The notes beneath the pieces were generated by a model. That model made no database searches. It was given only the letters and a program-made list of their open reading frames with translations, and was not told where the DNA came from. A DNA stretch of 64,000 bases, taken from assembly GCA_023213315.1 (NCBI GenBank), contig JAKCPI010001600.1:62001-126000 (forward strand), in the 5' to 3' direction. Of this stretch, positions 1 to 13,100 are shown in pieces. Source of the stretch: Euborellia annulipes (lineage: Eukaryota; Arthropoda; Insecta; Dermaptera; Anisolabididae). How positions within the stretch are numbered: position 1 is the first letter of the stretch; every line of letters starts with the position of its first letter. The position numbers were made by a program, and so were the translations under genes.

Positions 1-480
1 AAACCCTATTAACATGGCATAGTGAAGCAAAATGCGGAAACAGGGAAAGTTTAATTAAAATCTCCTATTACCTTTTTTAGATGAGACAATTCTTTTATGC
101 TTTAGAAAGTCTAAATACACACCTAATTTGATATTTATTATTCAAAAAAGAAAAAGTATAAACTAACAATAACCATTTAATTAATTAATAAAAATTTTGT
201 ATTATTTCCGAGAGATTTTAACACAAATTCTTGCTATGTTACGGCTATTACGGCTATTTATTAATATAATACCATTGAAGTTCAGTATTTTACTTAACAA
301 ATGAACTACTATATAAGCATATGTAAATATTACTTATGTAAATATTAAAATTTTTAACATATGTTTATCCAATCACAAAAGGATTCAGGAAAATTATAGA
401 AAATAGTTTTTTTTTTTTTTTTTATTAATAAGAAGGTAAAAATGAGAGATGCAGCTAAGGTTATTTCTTTACTCGATTCA

Positions 481-526
481 CACAGCTGACGTTTCGGTTC
501 CGTGTTTGAACCATCCTCAGAGCTGG
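481..526 (-). ncRNA. Hammerhead ribozyme-like motif, copy 1
   Basis: On the minus strand the core is CUGAGGA (520-514), one extra U, helix II GGUUC/GAACC, GAAAC (495-491), then GUC (490-488). Helix I is closed by AGCU/AGCU directly flanking the core (524-521 with 487-484), extended by one more pair. Helix III is the 2-bp AC/GU pair. Confidence 0.6.
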
Positions 527-892
527 CGAAAGTCATTATGAAGTTTTATGAGTTTTTTTTTTTTTACTGGATCATTCCAGTATAAAGAAAAGTTTTTCTA
601 TTATAAAATATTTTAAAATGAAAGTAACAATCGTTTTTGTCTTTTCTGCATTTGAGGTAATTAGATTTAAAATAATTATATATAAATTTATTATAATTAT
701 TAAATGTTCAGTAAAATACTAGTACTCATTGGCCGATTTTATTTTATTTTTTCCAATTTAAATCCTATTTAACTCACAACAGTTAAATTAATTTTTCTAT
801 ACATTTTGGATTTAATATTATCAATTTTTGGGATTATAAAATAAACCAGGGAAAAAATTCTTGTCTATAAATAAAGTTTGTTTATGTTTTAG

Positions 893-1106
893 CCTGGTGG
901 CCACAGAGTTTATGCTTCGAGTTGTCAGCCCATGTTAGCGAATCAGGCCTCCATGGAGATGTAATATTCCAATCGAATGGATCGGTACGAACATCCCTGC
1001 AGAGCATCCTCGGAGAGACCGTGCGCTGGTCTTGGTCAGTGCATGCTTTCCCGGTGCTTTATACTGAGGTAGAGAATCGATGCACACCTGAGAAACTCGG
1101 ACCCAG
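893..1106 (+). CDS. CSRP exon A (repeat 1, first half)
   Basis: Acceptor AG at 891-892 and donor GT at 1107. The frame enters with two bases completing a codon and leaves with two bases. It encodes the W-S-V-H-A-F-P strand where SOD has its HxH copper pair, with only one His kept, and the Cys of CTPEKLG. Confidence 0.82.
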
Positions 1107-4100
1107 GTAAAAAAAAATCATTGAATTAAAAAAAAAATGATGATACTATGGGCTTATCCAGCTCAAAACGAAAAAGGGGGGGGCAACTTTTCTAATATTC
1201 ACTTTATTATTTTATTAAATGTACAACCTAATTGGTGATATGGGGCGTTACTAGTAGTTTTTGTCTTTTCAGAGATAGTGTGAATTTTTCATTTTTTTAT
1301 TTATTTTAATTTCAAATTCGGAAGGAGTGCAGCTGCCCCTCTCTGGATAGGCCCATGTATTATGAAACTAATCAAGAAAAAGACTATTTTCAAAAAATTG
1401 ACATGACTTTATTATATAGTTTTTTATTTTAGTATTCTCAATTTGGATGACATTATTGGCTCACTTTCATTTCCGGATAATTCTTCTAGCCAAGTTCAAA
1501 TACCCGGATTAAAACTCACTGGCGATTTAGGAATTTGGGGGAAATCATTGCTTTTTGAAGCCGAAGATGGCTCCAAAGCTTGCGCCTCCATTGTCGTAAG
1601 TAAATAGTAATATAAATCCTATATGATTTTAAATTTTTTTTAAATATTGTATATCATATACCGGTATATCATGGATGAAGAATTTTTTTTAAAATGCAAA
1701 TAGAAAAGCAAATTATATTTATATTAATAGTATACCCAGGTACACCCTCACTTGCTATATGTCTACCATTCTGATGACTTGAAGAAAAATAAAAATAGCC
1801 TTTTTTTCATTCAAAACTTGTTTGAGATGAATTACAAATTTAGTCACGTGCTCTTTAAAAAAAAATGAATATTTTAACATAAATCCAGTATAAGTTTATA
1901 TTCAAAATTATTGAATATATTAATGAAAAAGAATGAATTTTTCCATATATTTAAGTTAAATATCTTTTTTTTTAATGTGAAGGTATAAATTGATCAATAT
2001 TCATGGAATCGGGCTTAAGAACAGGATCTCAGGAAGGCGGAAGTAACAAGGGTATCTCTACTTTTTAAATAATGAAAGATGAAAAAACCAAGTATCTCCA
2101 CTTGGGGATTCCACTTGTTGGTCGAAGGACATGATTCTATAGGTCAAATAAAAATATCATCAAAAGTCAAATTAATGAATAGTAATTAATAGAAGACAGA
2201 ATGAAAATTGAGTCACTCCTGTCCTCCATCGGTCAGTGAAGGTACTTTTAATAAATAGTACATATTAGTACATGGTAGTACATAGTATTAATACATAGTA
2301 GACTATAGTTTTAATAAATAGTACATAGATTCTGAAAGTGAAAATTATGCATCTTTTCATGAGATTTCAAACCTTTTTTGACAAGCATGATTTCTTTGCT
2401 TGTTTGGTTTTTTGATAAATATAATTATTTTTCGTTTTTTGTTAATTTTAAAACAATTTATATGAATAGAAAATAAAATTAGTTCTTATGAATTCATTCA
2501 TTCCTGCATTCTTTATAATTTAACACTGATTTTTAAAACTGATTCTTTAAAACAACTGAGTGCAAGAAATGGATAATTCCAACACATAATTCTCTCTTTT
2601 TTATATATTTCTTGATAAGTTATAAGTCTGAAAATCGATTTGTAAATGCATATTCATTAATACTTTCATATTATAATCAAATAATATACAAAATACAAAT
2701 TTAAAGTAATATAAAAAGTTTTTCTCGATTTTCTCAAAAGTTTAGATTTGGTTATTATCTATCTATTGCACTCATATCTTTAAACAAAGGATAAAAAGTT
2801 CTCTTTATTTATGATTATTAAATTTGGCCTGAGGAAGGTCGTGACTTGCGACCGAAACGTCGACGATTAATAATTAAATAAGTTTTTTATTTAATTTCCT
2901 TGGCTGCAAAGTCTCCTATACCCAATTATTAAATTTGGTTTGATGCCAATATATATATATATTTAACTTAATTTTAATTACTCATATATTTGGAAATTTT
3001 TAGGTTTCATCCGGGGCGGAAGAAAAACTCGCAGAAGCCCGATTCTATTCTCCAATCGCAGGACGAATATTTGTACGATGGTTGGGAGCTAAAAAAGCCA
3101 ACTTCACTGATGTTCTTGTGCATGTTAATTTGGAACATTTACCTGTGGCAACCACAACCACAACAACAACCGTTTCAGAAACAAATGTAACAACAATTCG
3201 ACCTCGGCCTCAAAAAATAAAAACTACCCAACATGGCTGGAAAATATTTGCAACGGATATTTTGGATTCAGAAGCCGGTAATAATAAATAGAATATATGA
3301 GAAACTTTTAAATGAAATAGTTAATGATTGGCTAATGAAAAAATCTTAATTGAAATTCTCTTCGATGTTTGAACCACAAAAGTTTCGATTAAACATTTTT
3401 TTTTTTTTAAACAAAGAAATTATCACATGAGAAAACGCATGGGATGCGTCGCTTTACCATGTTTCTTCTTGTGTACCGGTATGTTCTCTGCGATATTCAT
3501 TAACCGAACATTCTACATAAAAATCTTTCTATATTTGTTCAATTCATTTGCAGTCTTAAAATGTTCATTTACTTTAAAACATGATTAGTTCAGACCAAAA
3601 CACAGAGAGAAGTCTCACTTTTTTCTTCTCAGAGATTCACTTCCCGTCCTGAAAATTATTTAATTACAAAAACGTAAAAGAATAGAAATTATTTAAGATT
3701 TTAATTATAATTTTAATAAGAGAAAGACGTGCAAGCCTTTTTAACCAAATAGATCTATTTATATAAAAAGAGAGAGACATAATTTCATGCTCCAATTACT
3801 AAACGGATGTAGGTTATAATAAAATAATTTAATTATCTTTAAAAGCCTGTAATCAATTAACAAGTATCGTTTAATAGTTCATTTCAAGGTCAGAATACAT
3901 TTTCTCATCCCTGTCTTCAGACTTCTCTTCCTTATTTCCTTATTTCGGAGACTTTAATATACTGTAAGAGAAGTGCCTGGTGGGGAACAGGGAAAGCCTG
4001 GAATAAAGGGATCGAAGGAGGGGGGGGGGGTCAGCCAAGTGATAATTTCTATATTTCAATTCTCCCTCTTTCTTCGCCTTAATCCCGTGCTGCGGGGTCG

Positions 4101-7100
4101 GCGGTTCATGGGTTTTTGAGACCGGGAACGAACAGAACAGGCCGGCCCGTTACACGGACTGAAGGCTGTTGAAAATATAGAAGGGAAGAGGCTGATATGC
4201 AAAGAACAGAAGTACGTACCCATAAGATGTGGGCCCCTGAACTGATATTCTAATACTCTTGATAATCCTTATTTATTTACTTCAGGAAAATAATACTCGG
4301 TGATAAAATTGGTCTCATTTCTTTCTATTTATAAAATTTTAAATTTTATTTGATCCTTTTATTTTTATCCTTTAGGGTAAATTAATTAAATACATATTAC
4401 ATATTAGAAGATTGAAAATAAAATATTTTTTCAATTATAAATTAAAAAAATTGATTATATATATATATATATATATATAGGCTATAATTATTAAATTATA
4501 ATTATTAAACCCATTATTATAGTTTAAAAAAAAATTTCAATAAATTTTTATTTAATTAATAAATTTTATGAAAATGAACTAATTTTCAATAAAATAATCG
4601 ATGTTCTCATACCTTTCCGTCAGCATTTATTTTTAGAAGTATATCTCATAGTCTTGTTTAATCATGGAGAGTGTGTGGGGGAAAAGCAAGTTTGTTTTGT
4701 CTCTTTTCAATCCGATCTCATTTGCCATTCTAACTCAATTTGATCAAGCAATAACATTTCTTTTCTGTACAATTTTATTTAATCATTCAATCATTAAGAC
4801 GAGTGATTTAATTTACTTGTTATCCAACATATGGTGTAAGTAAGAATATTTAATTCTTTTTTTTTTATAATTTTTTTGTTATTATTTAAAAAAAAAAACT
4901 TTTCTTAAATATACGTTTTTAAGAATCGTTTGCTATTTATGCTATTTAAGAGGTTTTCCGTTTCTGTCTTCATTTTTAAACCCGCTAATTAGAAAATATA
5001 TTTTTGGCAGCTTAAGCTAATCCTTGCGAAGAGATGTCTTCAACATTTTTAGTTACACTAATTCAAAATATGAAAATTTTAACAGCATCTTCTCTACTTA
5101 TCTTATGTGTTATTATTTATTATTTTAATGAAAATTTCTTAGCTATCTTCTTTTATCTTGGCCTAACCCCTATGTGGGATCGGCAAAATTAATCAATAAA
5201 AAAATGAGACCGAGAGAAAGGCAGAGTTGGTAAAAACCCGGTGAATTTAGATTATTTTTGTTAGGTGTGATTTATTTTTTCTGCTCTTGGCAGTTTTATA
5301 AAAATTGCAATATTTTTGCAAAAAAAAAAAAATAACCTTGCAAAATAAAGTAGGTAAACAACTTGATGTGTTACTATATAATTTTTCTTATAATGGTATT
5401 ATAAAGCCGAAACTTGAGTTTGGAAAGAAGGGATGAGATTAACACACTAAAAAAAAATTGAGTTACGAGGGAAAAGGGTAAGAGAAAGCAAAAAAAAACC
5501 GGTAAAACCCAAATAACAGTGGGTTTTATTAATTAAAAAACCCAGTGGATCTTGCCCACCTGGGAAAATTCTCTGCCAACCTTGGAGAAAAGCAAGACCC
5601 GTCTCATGGCCTGACGCTTTATATTTTAAAAGGGGAAAATAAGGCTGATATTAAAGTTAAATTAAATTAAAATAAAGTAAGAAATGCCAGCCTTAGCTCG
5701 GGTAACTCGTGGACAGGGCCGGAACTAGGAGATTTTTTAGGGGGGACAAAATTTAATTTGCCGCCCCCACCTTAAAATTTTCCCTGATCTCAAAAATTTT
5801 TTTGCGAACCAAATTTTCCCGTCCGAAAAAATATTTTACCTTTTTTAGAGACGCTAAATTTTTGCAACTCGCGTAACCAAAAATTTTTATCTTTCTTTAA
5901 TTGCCCCCCCCCCCCTGATATCTGCCGCCCGAGGCACGTGTACCCACTGCCCCCCCCCCTCCCCTAGATCCGGCCCTGCTCGTGGACGCATCCATTTACT
6001 CACTAGAAGGGAGTCCCTGAGTTTTTAGATAAATAAAAATTAAATATAAATCTCTTTCTAAAAATATTTGATTCTTCTTTACTAACTTCAATTTTTTTTT
6101 AGGATCCTTTCAGATTATAAATAAAAATTTTATAAACAGAATCGAAAATTCTTACTAAATAATATATCATTATTTGTATTTAAAACATTTTTGTTTATTT
6201 ATAATCTAATTTTGTTTTTTCTTTAATAGATAAATCGAGAGGCACGTGCAACTTCTTGAATTTGGTATTTGATCCCGTGACTGTTCCTGGTAAAGCACCA
6301 ATCGGTGATTTACTAACTCGCTTAGGACCTACACCTGTTGGAAGTCTTCATGTCCGTCATGATCCTGCTTTGGGAGTTATCGAACCAGGTCTTCTTCATA
6401 GCCAGAGATCTCTCTATTTCGTCATTTTCGACCATAAGCATCCTGATAGCTACTTAGCATGTGCTAAACTTCGGCTCATTGAGCCCACTATCCTTAAGTA
6501 AATATCTACTATAATAAAAAACTTTTTCTTAGCCATTTAATACCAATGATTTTATGGCAAAATTTAATTAATTTAAATTATTAGCATAAATTTTATGTCT
6601 GCACGGGCTTCGGAATCATTGGGGCAATTAGTTTAAAAAGAACTGATACTTATCCTATACTATTATCATTATTAATTAAAAATTTAATTAACCTTGAATG
6701 AACTTAAGAATCTCCGGATATATTCAAGGATGAATATTATTTCTAACTTTCTTCATTGTTCTTCTCTTCTATTTATGAGTATTCAAATATATTAGTGAAC
6801 TTGACCTCTATAAATAACATAAATGAATTAGTAATTGCTTTTTTATTTAAAAAAAATTAATATAAATAGGCCTAATATAAATATTTTTTTAATTAATTTA
6901 ATATTCAATTATTTTTGTTCTTTTTAAAACAAATATTTGCTTTCTCTTATTACAAACAGGGACGTAGTTAAGAAGGAAGCTCCTTAGCTTGGGCAGAGTT
7001 GAAGAAATTAAGGGCCAGTTGCAATAATAAGTTATTCACAATCTTAAAAAAAAATGGTATTAATAAAAATTTAAGACAATAACATTTACTATGAAATGAG

Positions 7101-10100
7101 ACAAGAATCAGATTTTTTGATTTTCATTTTATGAAGTAATAAATGCGAATTTTGACATAAAATCGTACTCTTTGAAATTTCTATTACAATGAAGTTCGGG
7201 TAAACGTTAACCAATTTAGATATAAGATTAAGATCTAAGGCCACCGTAGATACAGGTCAAAGGTGTTGGCAGCCACATATTGGCGCCAACTCCTTTGTCC
7301 TGTTAACCAATTTAGCTAAAATTATAATAGAAACCAATTAACTTTTTTTTTTTATACTAATGCAGAATTATTTCATTACAGGGCCTTAATTCAAAAGAAT
7401 GGAATTTTCGGAGATGTAACTTTGGAGCAACATTCACCGATGGATCCCACTTGGATCCATTGGAATTTAACGAGAAAACCAACAGCAGAACTTTGGCGAC
7501 GAGTTAATTCCTATAAGGTGCATGAATTGCCACCTTTGCCTCCTACATATACCAACAGGCACCTCAACCTTTGCACGACGACCGGCCAAGTGTTCAACCC
7601 AACTAACAAAAATATAGACGAAGGTTTTTTAATCCATATTAAAAATCATTAATTCAATAATCCATAATATATTTTCATACATTTTTTTTCTAGAAAAAAA
7701 TATTAATATTTTTTTAATCTTATTGTTAGTATATGACCATTGAACTCTGCATTTGTTTTTGTATCGTTTGTTTTAAGTAATGAATGGGGTGCCATACGTA
7801 CCGTTTTGACATTACAATGTCAAATGTTTTTGTCACAAGACAATATGATCAGTCTAGTAATGAGCAGAGCCGTAACCAGGAAAGGGGGGGAGGGGGGTTT
7901 GGTGACCCAAACCCCTCGAAATTCCGAAATATTATAAATAAACAAACATATAGAACCCCCTGGCTAGACGTGAAGCCAGTCGAATGCGGACGGCTTTAAA
8001 ATATAAATAAATTAAATTATTAAAATAAAATTACGATGCAAAGAAAATCAAAATAATTAACAAATTATATGTCAGAGATCACCGGACAAAAATATTTGCA
8101 AAATTTTTTTAATGAATATTTTGCTTTTTTATTATTTATTTATTAGATTAGATTAAGCACTTACTAATATTTGAGAGTTAAAACTTTCGCAGTTATTGTT
8201 ATTAAATGAAAATACTTGTTTTCAGCTAAACTTCTTGAGTTATTTGTACGTTTCGGTTCCTCATTCTGTAGCCTTCTTTAGGTATAAATTAAGATTAAGA
8301 ATCACAGAGCATCTTACACTTATACAAATAAACCACACTTTACGCGAAAACAAGAATTTTCCATTGATTATTAATATTTTTAGTTTCGGTATAAATTATC
8401 CAAATTATTATTATTGCAATATATAGGTTTTATTTTTTTTTTATTTTTTTTTTTTTTTTTTATTTTGATAAAATAATAAATTTCCAGGTGGTGCCAGTCA
8501 TGAAACTTACGCAATTGGAGATTTAAGTGGCAAACATAATATGTGGCGAGAAAATCAAACACTCGAACAACTTAATAATAATGGAAAACGACGATGGGAT
8601 TCAACACTTCCTTTAATGGGCAAATTTAGTGTATCTCATAGATCAATCGTCATTTACAGGTGATTTGGAATTAACTTTTTTATTTTATTTGGCGTCTTAA
8701 TAATAAGAGATCCTTAGAAAACAATTGTGAAGTTAATTGTTAGTATAAAATATTCTGCTCTAATTAAATTAATTTGAAAATAAAAAAAGAATTCAGCATA
8801 GTGTTGGCTCTTACTTAAAAAAGACAAGTTGAAATGAAAAAATCTGGTGTGACTGGCGCACAGCACACAACTTTCTCTTACCTTCGGTAATCGAAAGTTG
8901 TGTACTGTGCTTGTCACACCAGATTTTTTGTGTCGACATGTATTTAGTTCCCAGCAGTAGGGAATATTTGAATTCAGATGTAAAATTTATAAGTATGGGA
9001 AAATATTTATATTTTGTTACCATGGCAACCATTTCTCCTAACTTTCCTATGAAGCACAAGAGTAAAGTGTGCTTCAAACAATTTTGAGGGCAAAACGAGA
9101 ATATACATTTGAAAGAGCATCTAAAAAATAATTGATTTTTGAATTTCAATCAAAATCGTTAGAGCGAATTTTGAGAAAATCGAAAAAAACTGAAAAAGTA
9201 CATCAGTAAAGTATTTGTATTCTTTGGCCGATTTTGATTAAAAGCTTATTTTTCCGGTCCCGGGGGTGTTTAACTTAAATATAAAATTTCAGTCTCATAG
9301 CTCAATTCCTTCTTGCTTAAAAACCACTTTTTTGGATTCAGGGGACCTCAAAACGTGAAGATCCATCAAAATCTCGACATCGAATTTTTGACATGAATCC
9401 AATACTTTCTCTCTCTATATATTAACATATATATAGAGGTAAGAGAAAATAAAAATTATATCTTTGGAATACAACAGTAGGAGCAAACTTTAAAAAATAA
9501 TTTAATTTATTTTTCATTAGGATTTTGTTTGAAGATTAAAGGGCCCAGGCCGCTGCAATTTATATCCTCCTTCTCTCTGTCTGCAGCTCTCTTGTCAATT
9601 TAATAATCAATTCTTCTACCTACAGATTATGTTAACTACAAACATTATATATCTTGGTTGTCCTCACTTTTTTATGAGCCCAAACTGGGTAAAATTTAAA
9701 TTAATAATAAGTAAAATAAATAGTAATTCTTTTTTTTTTGCCTTGATAGTTTACTTAATAATTTTTGCTATTGAGAATTTCAATGATGACATATTTTCTT
9801 TCATTTTAACAGCTCGGTTGGTGACGCCTGGCTCTGCTCTACATTTGCTCCATATCGAGTAGTTGCAAAATCAGCTTGGAAAATCCCTTTAACAACAGCC
9901 GTTGTTTCTTTCCGATATCCGATTGTTGGCAGAGTATTAATTAGACAAGCTGTTGACCGACATTGGGCGGACTCAACAGTTCTTTTTGAATATCTAGTAC
10001 ATGCTGATGGAACTAGTACAAACAACACGGACCAACACCGTTGGGCAGTACACCATTATCGTCCAGGAAAGGATTTTTACGATTGGCAAAATCGTTGTTT

Positions 10101-13100
10101 AAGTGCAGGCGCAGTCTATAATCCATATAAAATCGTTTTTGAACCTGAAGAAAGATGCTGGGATCCATGGACTTGTGCACCAGGAGATCTAAGCGGGCGA
10201 CATGGTCGACTACAGATTGCCGGTTCTATCGGGAATGCCACTCGCCTATCGAGAATGCTTTTTACTGATCCTGCTGGAATGTTGGCTCTTAGTGGTCCCT
10301 TCAGCGTACTTGGCCGCTCTCTTGTTATTTATGATGATAATGGTCCTAAAGCAAGAGGAGAGCGTCTTGCCTGCTCGATGTAAAAACTGAATTTAATTAT
10401 ATTATAAGCTTAGTTCTATCAAAAAAAATTGTAAAAAATTTACAACTTCGGCCGGCTTCCTACTACTAATTCACACAACCGATGTTAAAGAATTTTATTT
10501 AACTAGTGGTTATATGGACATTAACTCAAAAATGGAATATTGAAATATGTTTAACATGATGGCAAAAAACAAAAACTTTTCTTTATTTTCCTTTCTTAAG
10601 TTATTGTGCCCAAAGTCCTCCCTTTACAAAAGTTTTGGTTATTCTATAGATTATAAAAAACCAGAGTTGTAATTTTTTAGTAATTTTAAAGAATTCATTT
10701 TTGAAATAAAAGAAAAAAGACAGAGGAATTTAAAACATTTTCATATAAATAATAAATTACACTTCTTCTTTTGGATTTTATTAGCTCATTGTTTTAAAAT
10801 TCTATTCATTTTTATAGAATATCTCTAGCCTATTTTATATTTATATTTAAATTTTTTTTTTTAGCATTGGAGGACTTTATCGTCGAAAAGCGGTAGCGAG
10901 AGATTGGTATGGAAATGGAATGCCAGCTAAAATTCGAGGAAAACTTGAATTTTTTCAAGCTACTGAATATGATATGCTTGATGCCGAAATGGAACTAAGC
11001 GGCTTAAATAATGTTGATAAATATCACATTCATATGGTGAGTTATTTTCATTTTTATTAATTCAGATAAAGCTTTGTTATGGATAGAAGTTTATTTATTG
11101 CAATAGCTTTTTGACGCTAAATTAGCAATTGTACAATTTGTTTCTCAGCCTGATATTTTACATTAGAGTGCTGTGACAGTAGCAAAAAAAAGAAACTTCC
11201 TATTGGTGTTTTGTTTGTTTCCAAAGTTTCAAATTGAAATATCTCAGAACTATTAAATATATATTAATTCATATATCCGAAAAAATAAGGGTGTGCCGCC
11301 GGGAGTCGAACCACGGATCCTCCGATTTGTACTCAGAGTGCCCTACCACTGGACCACAGCACAAATAAATAGTTCTGAGATATTTCAATTTGAAACTTTG
11401 GAAACAAACAAAACACCAATAGGAAGTTTCTTTTTTTTGCTACTGTCACAGCACTCTAATGTAAAATATCAGGCTGAGAAACAATTTGTACAATTGCTAA
11501 TTTAGCGATCTCAGCTAATTTAAATAACCGAATGCCGTGCTGTGGTCCAGTGGTAGGGCACTCTGAGTACAAATCGGAGGATCCGTGGTTCGACTCCAGG
11601 CGGCACACCCTTATTTTTTCGGATATATGAATTAATAAATATTTAATTGTATAAATTTCGCGGCTCATATACGCGATATATATAATATCTTAAATATTAT
11701 ATATAATTTCTTATTTATTATCTCAGAACTATTTATTTGTGGGTTAGCATTATCTGCTCCCAACCCCTTCATATATATATATATTTATTTCTAATATGAC
11801 GATATCTTATTTTTCAGACACCAGTTGAAGGGAATTTAGAATTCCCTTGCGAACGATCCACTCTTTATGATGAATGGGATCCTTTCAACATCACAGCTGG
11901 GGCTTCTGTTCCTCCACTTAATGGGACTCCGGACCAATTTCGAGCTGGAGATTTGAGTGGGAAACACGGCGGCATTGAAGGACAACAGGCCATTCATTTT
12001 TCTTATAACGATACCGGACTAACCCTTTTTGGACCAATGTCGTTTATTGGGAGATCGATTGTTTTTCATAAATATGGAGATAAGACAAGGTATTAAAAAA
12101 GTGAATTTATGTATTTTATACAATATAACTAATAACTTTTTACCATTATAATTTCAATAAATGCATTGTTTATTTTATAAGTTCAATTGAAAACTCATGT
12201 TTTTATATTGAACCACTCAAAATAAACGCCTCAAATTTTATTCTTTTGGAATAAAACAACCACTAGATAGGAAAGGAGACTGCAGCCAGGTAATCAGTCT
12301 CCACGAAATTAAATTCTCTGTTAAGGAAACAGTTTCGGTTTTAATGAAATAAAAAAAAAAAATTGCCATTTTTCCTGTGAAGTCATAAACCCATTTTCGT
12401 TTTCTTCTTCATTATAAATGCTTTTAAAACTTAAACTAGGACGAATTAATAATGTTCCATTCTCTACTACTGTTATGTGCTTTAAAAGACATAAAAGTAT
12501 TCTTTTTTATATAGTTTAAAAAAATCGGTGACCCACCACCCGTGGGGTCCACTTGTAAGATATGTTTAAACTTAATTATTTCACAAAATTATTATAAGAA
12601 GAAATTAACAAAATAACATTTTTTCAGAGTGGCATGTTCTTCTATTGAAAGAGGATATTCACCTTCAGAGGCTCGAGAACTCAGAGCGATTGCTTCTTTT
12701 CATCATCCTCTTGGATTTGCTTGGGGATATGTGAGAATGGTAACTGTTTTCTCCCATAACATCAAAACTAAAATATAGACTTTAATTTAATTGTGAGATA
12801 TATATATATATATCTTTCTATTTATATAATTCGCTAATGTCCGTCTGTCAGTCTGTCACGCTCTATTTAGACAACTTTCCATAATTTCCGGAATTTCGAA
12901 ACCAAATTTTATTTAGCAAGTTTGCGAGATATGTTTGTACTTAAGATTGGGGAAAATTGCACCCTCCTGGAGTCGAACCAGGACCTCCACGCTTTCGCGG
13001 CGGGTGGACTACCCTTATCCTAGGGCGCCGGCCCAATCTTAAGCACAAACATATCTCGCAAACTTGCTATCTTAAACGATATATTGACTGGCTAATGAAA

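Larger units (their letters stand above)
11114..11641. repeat. Interleaved inverted repeats with two opposed tRNA-like cores
   Basis: Arms A (11116-11252) and A' (11368-11507) are complementary, as are B (11262-11363) and B' (11530-11641), giving the order A-B-A'-B'. B holds a minus-strand and B' a plus-strand 70-nt tRNA-like sequence. Confidence 0.8.
11037..11817. other. CSRP intron H-I
   Basis: Almost entirely occupied by the tRNA-like inverted-repeat array at 11114-11641. Confidence 0.7.

Noticed and set aside
8225..8275. Hammerhead on the minus strand near 8247-8260
   Set aside because: The core reads CUAAAGA and helix II is poorly paired; kept only as a decayed box.
11293..11606. Functional tRNA genes
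   Set aside because: The nominal anticodon (ACA), imperfect T stem and placement in inverted repeats point to tRNA-derived repeats.
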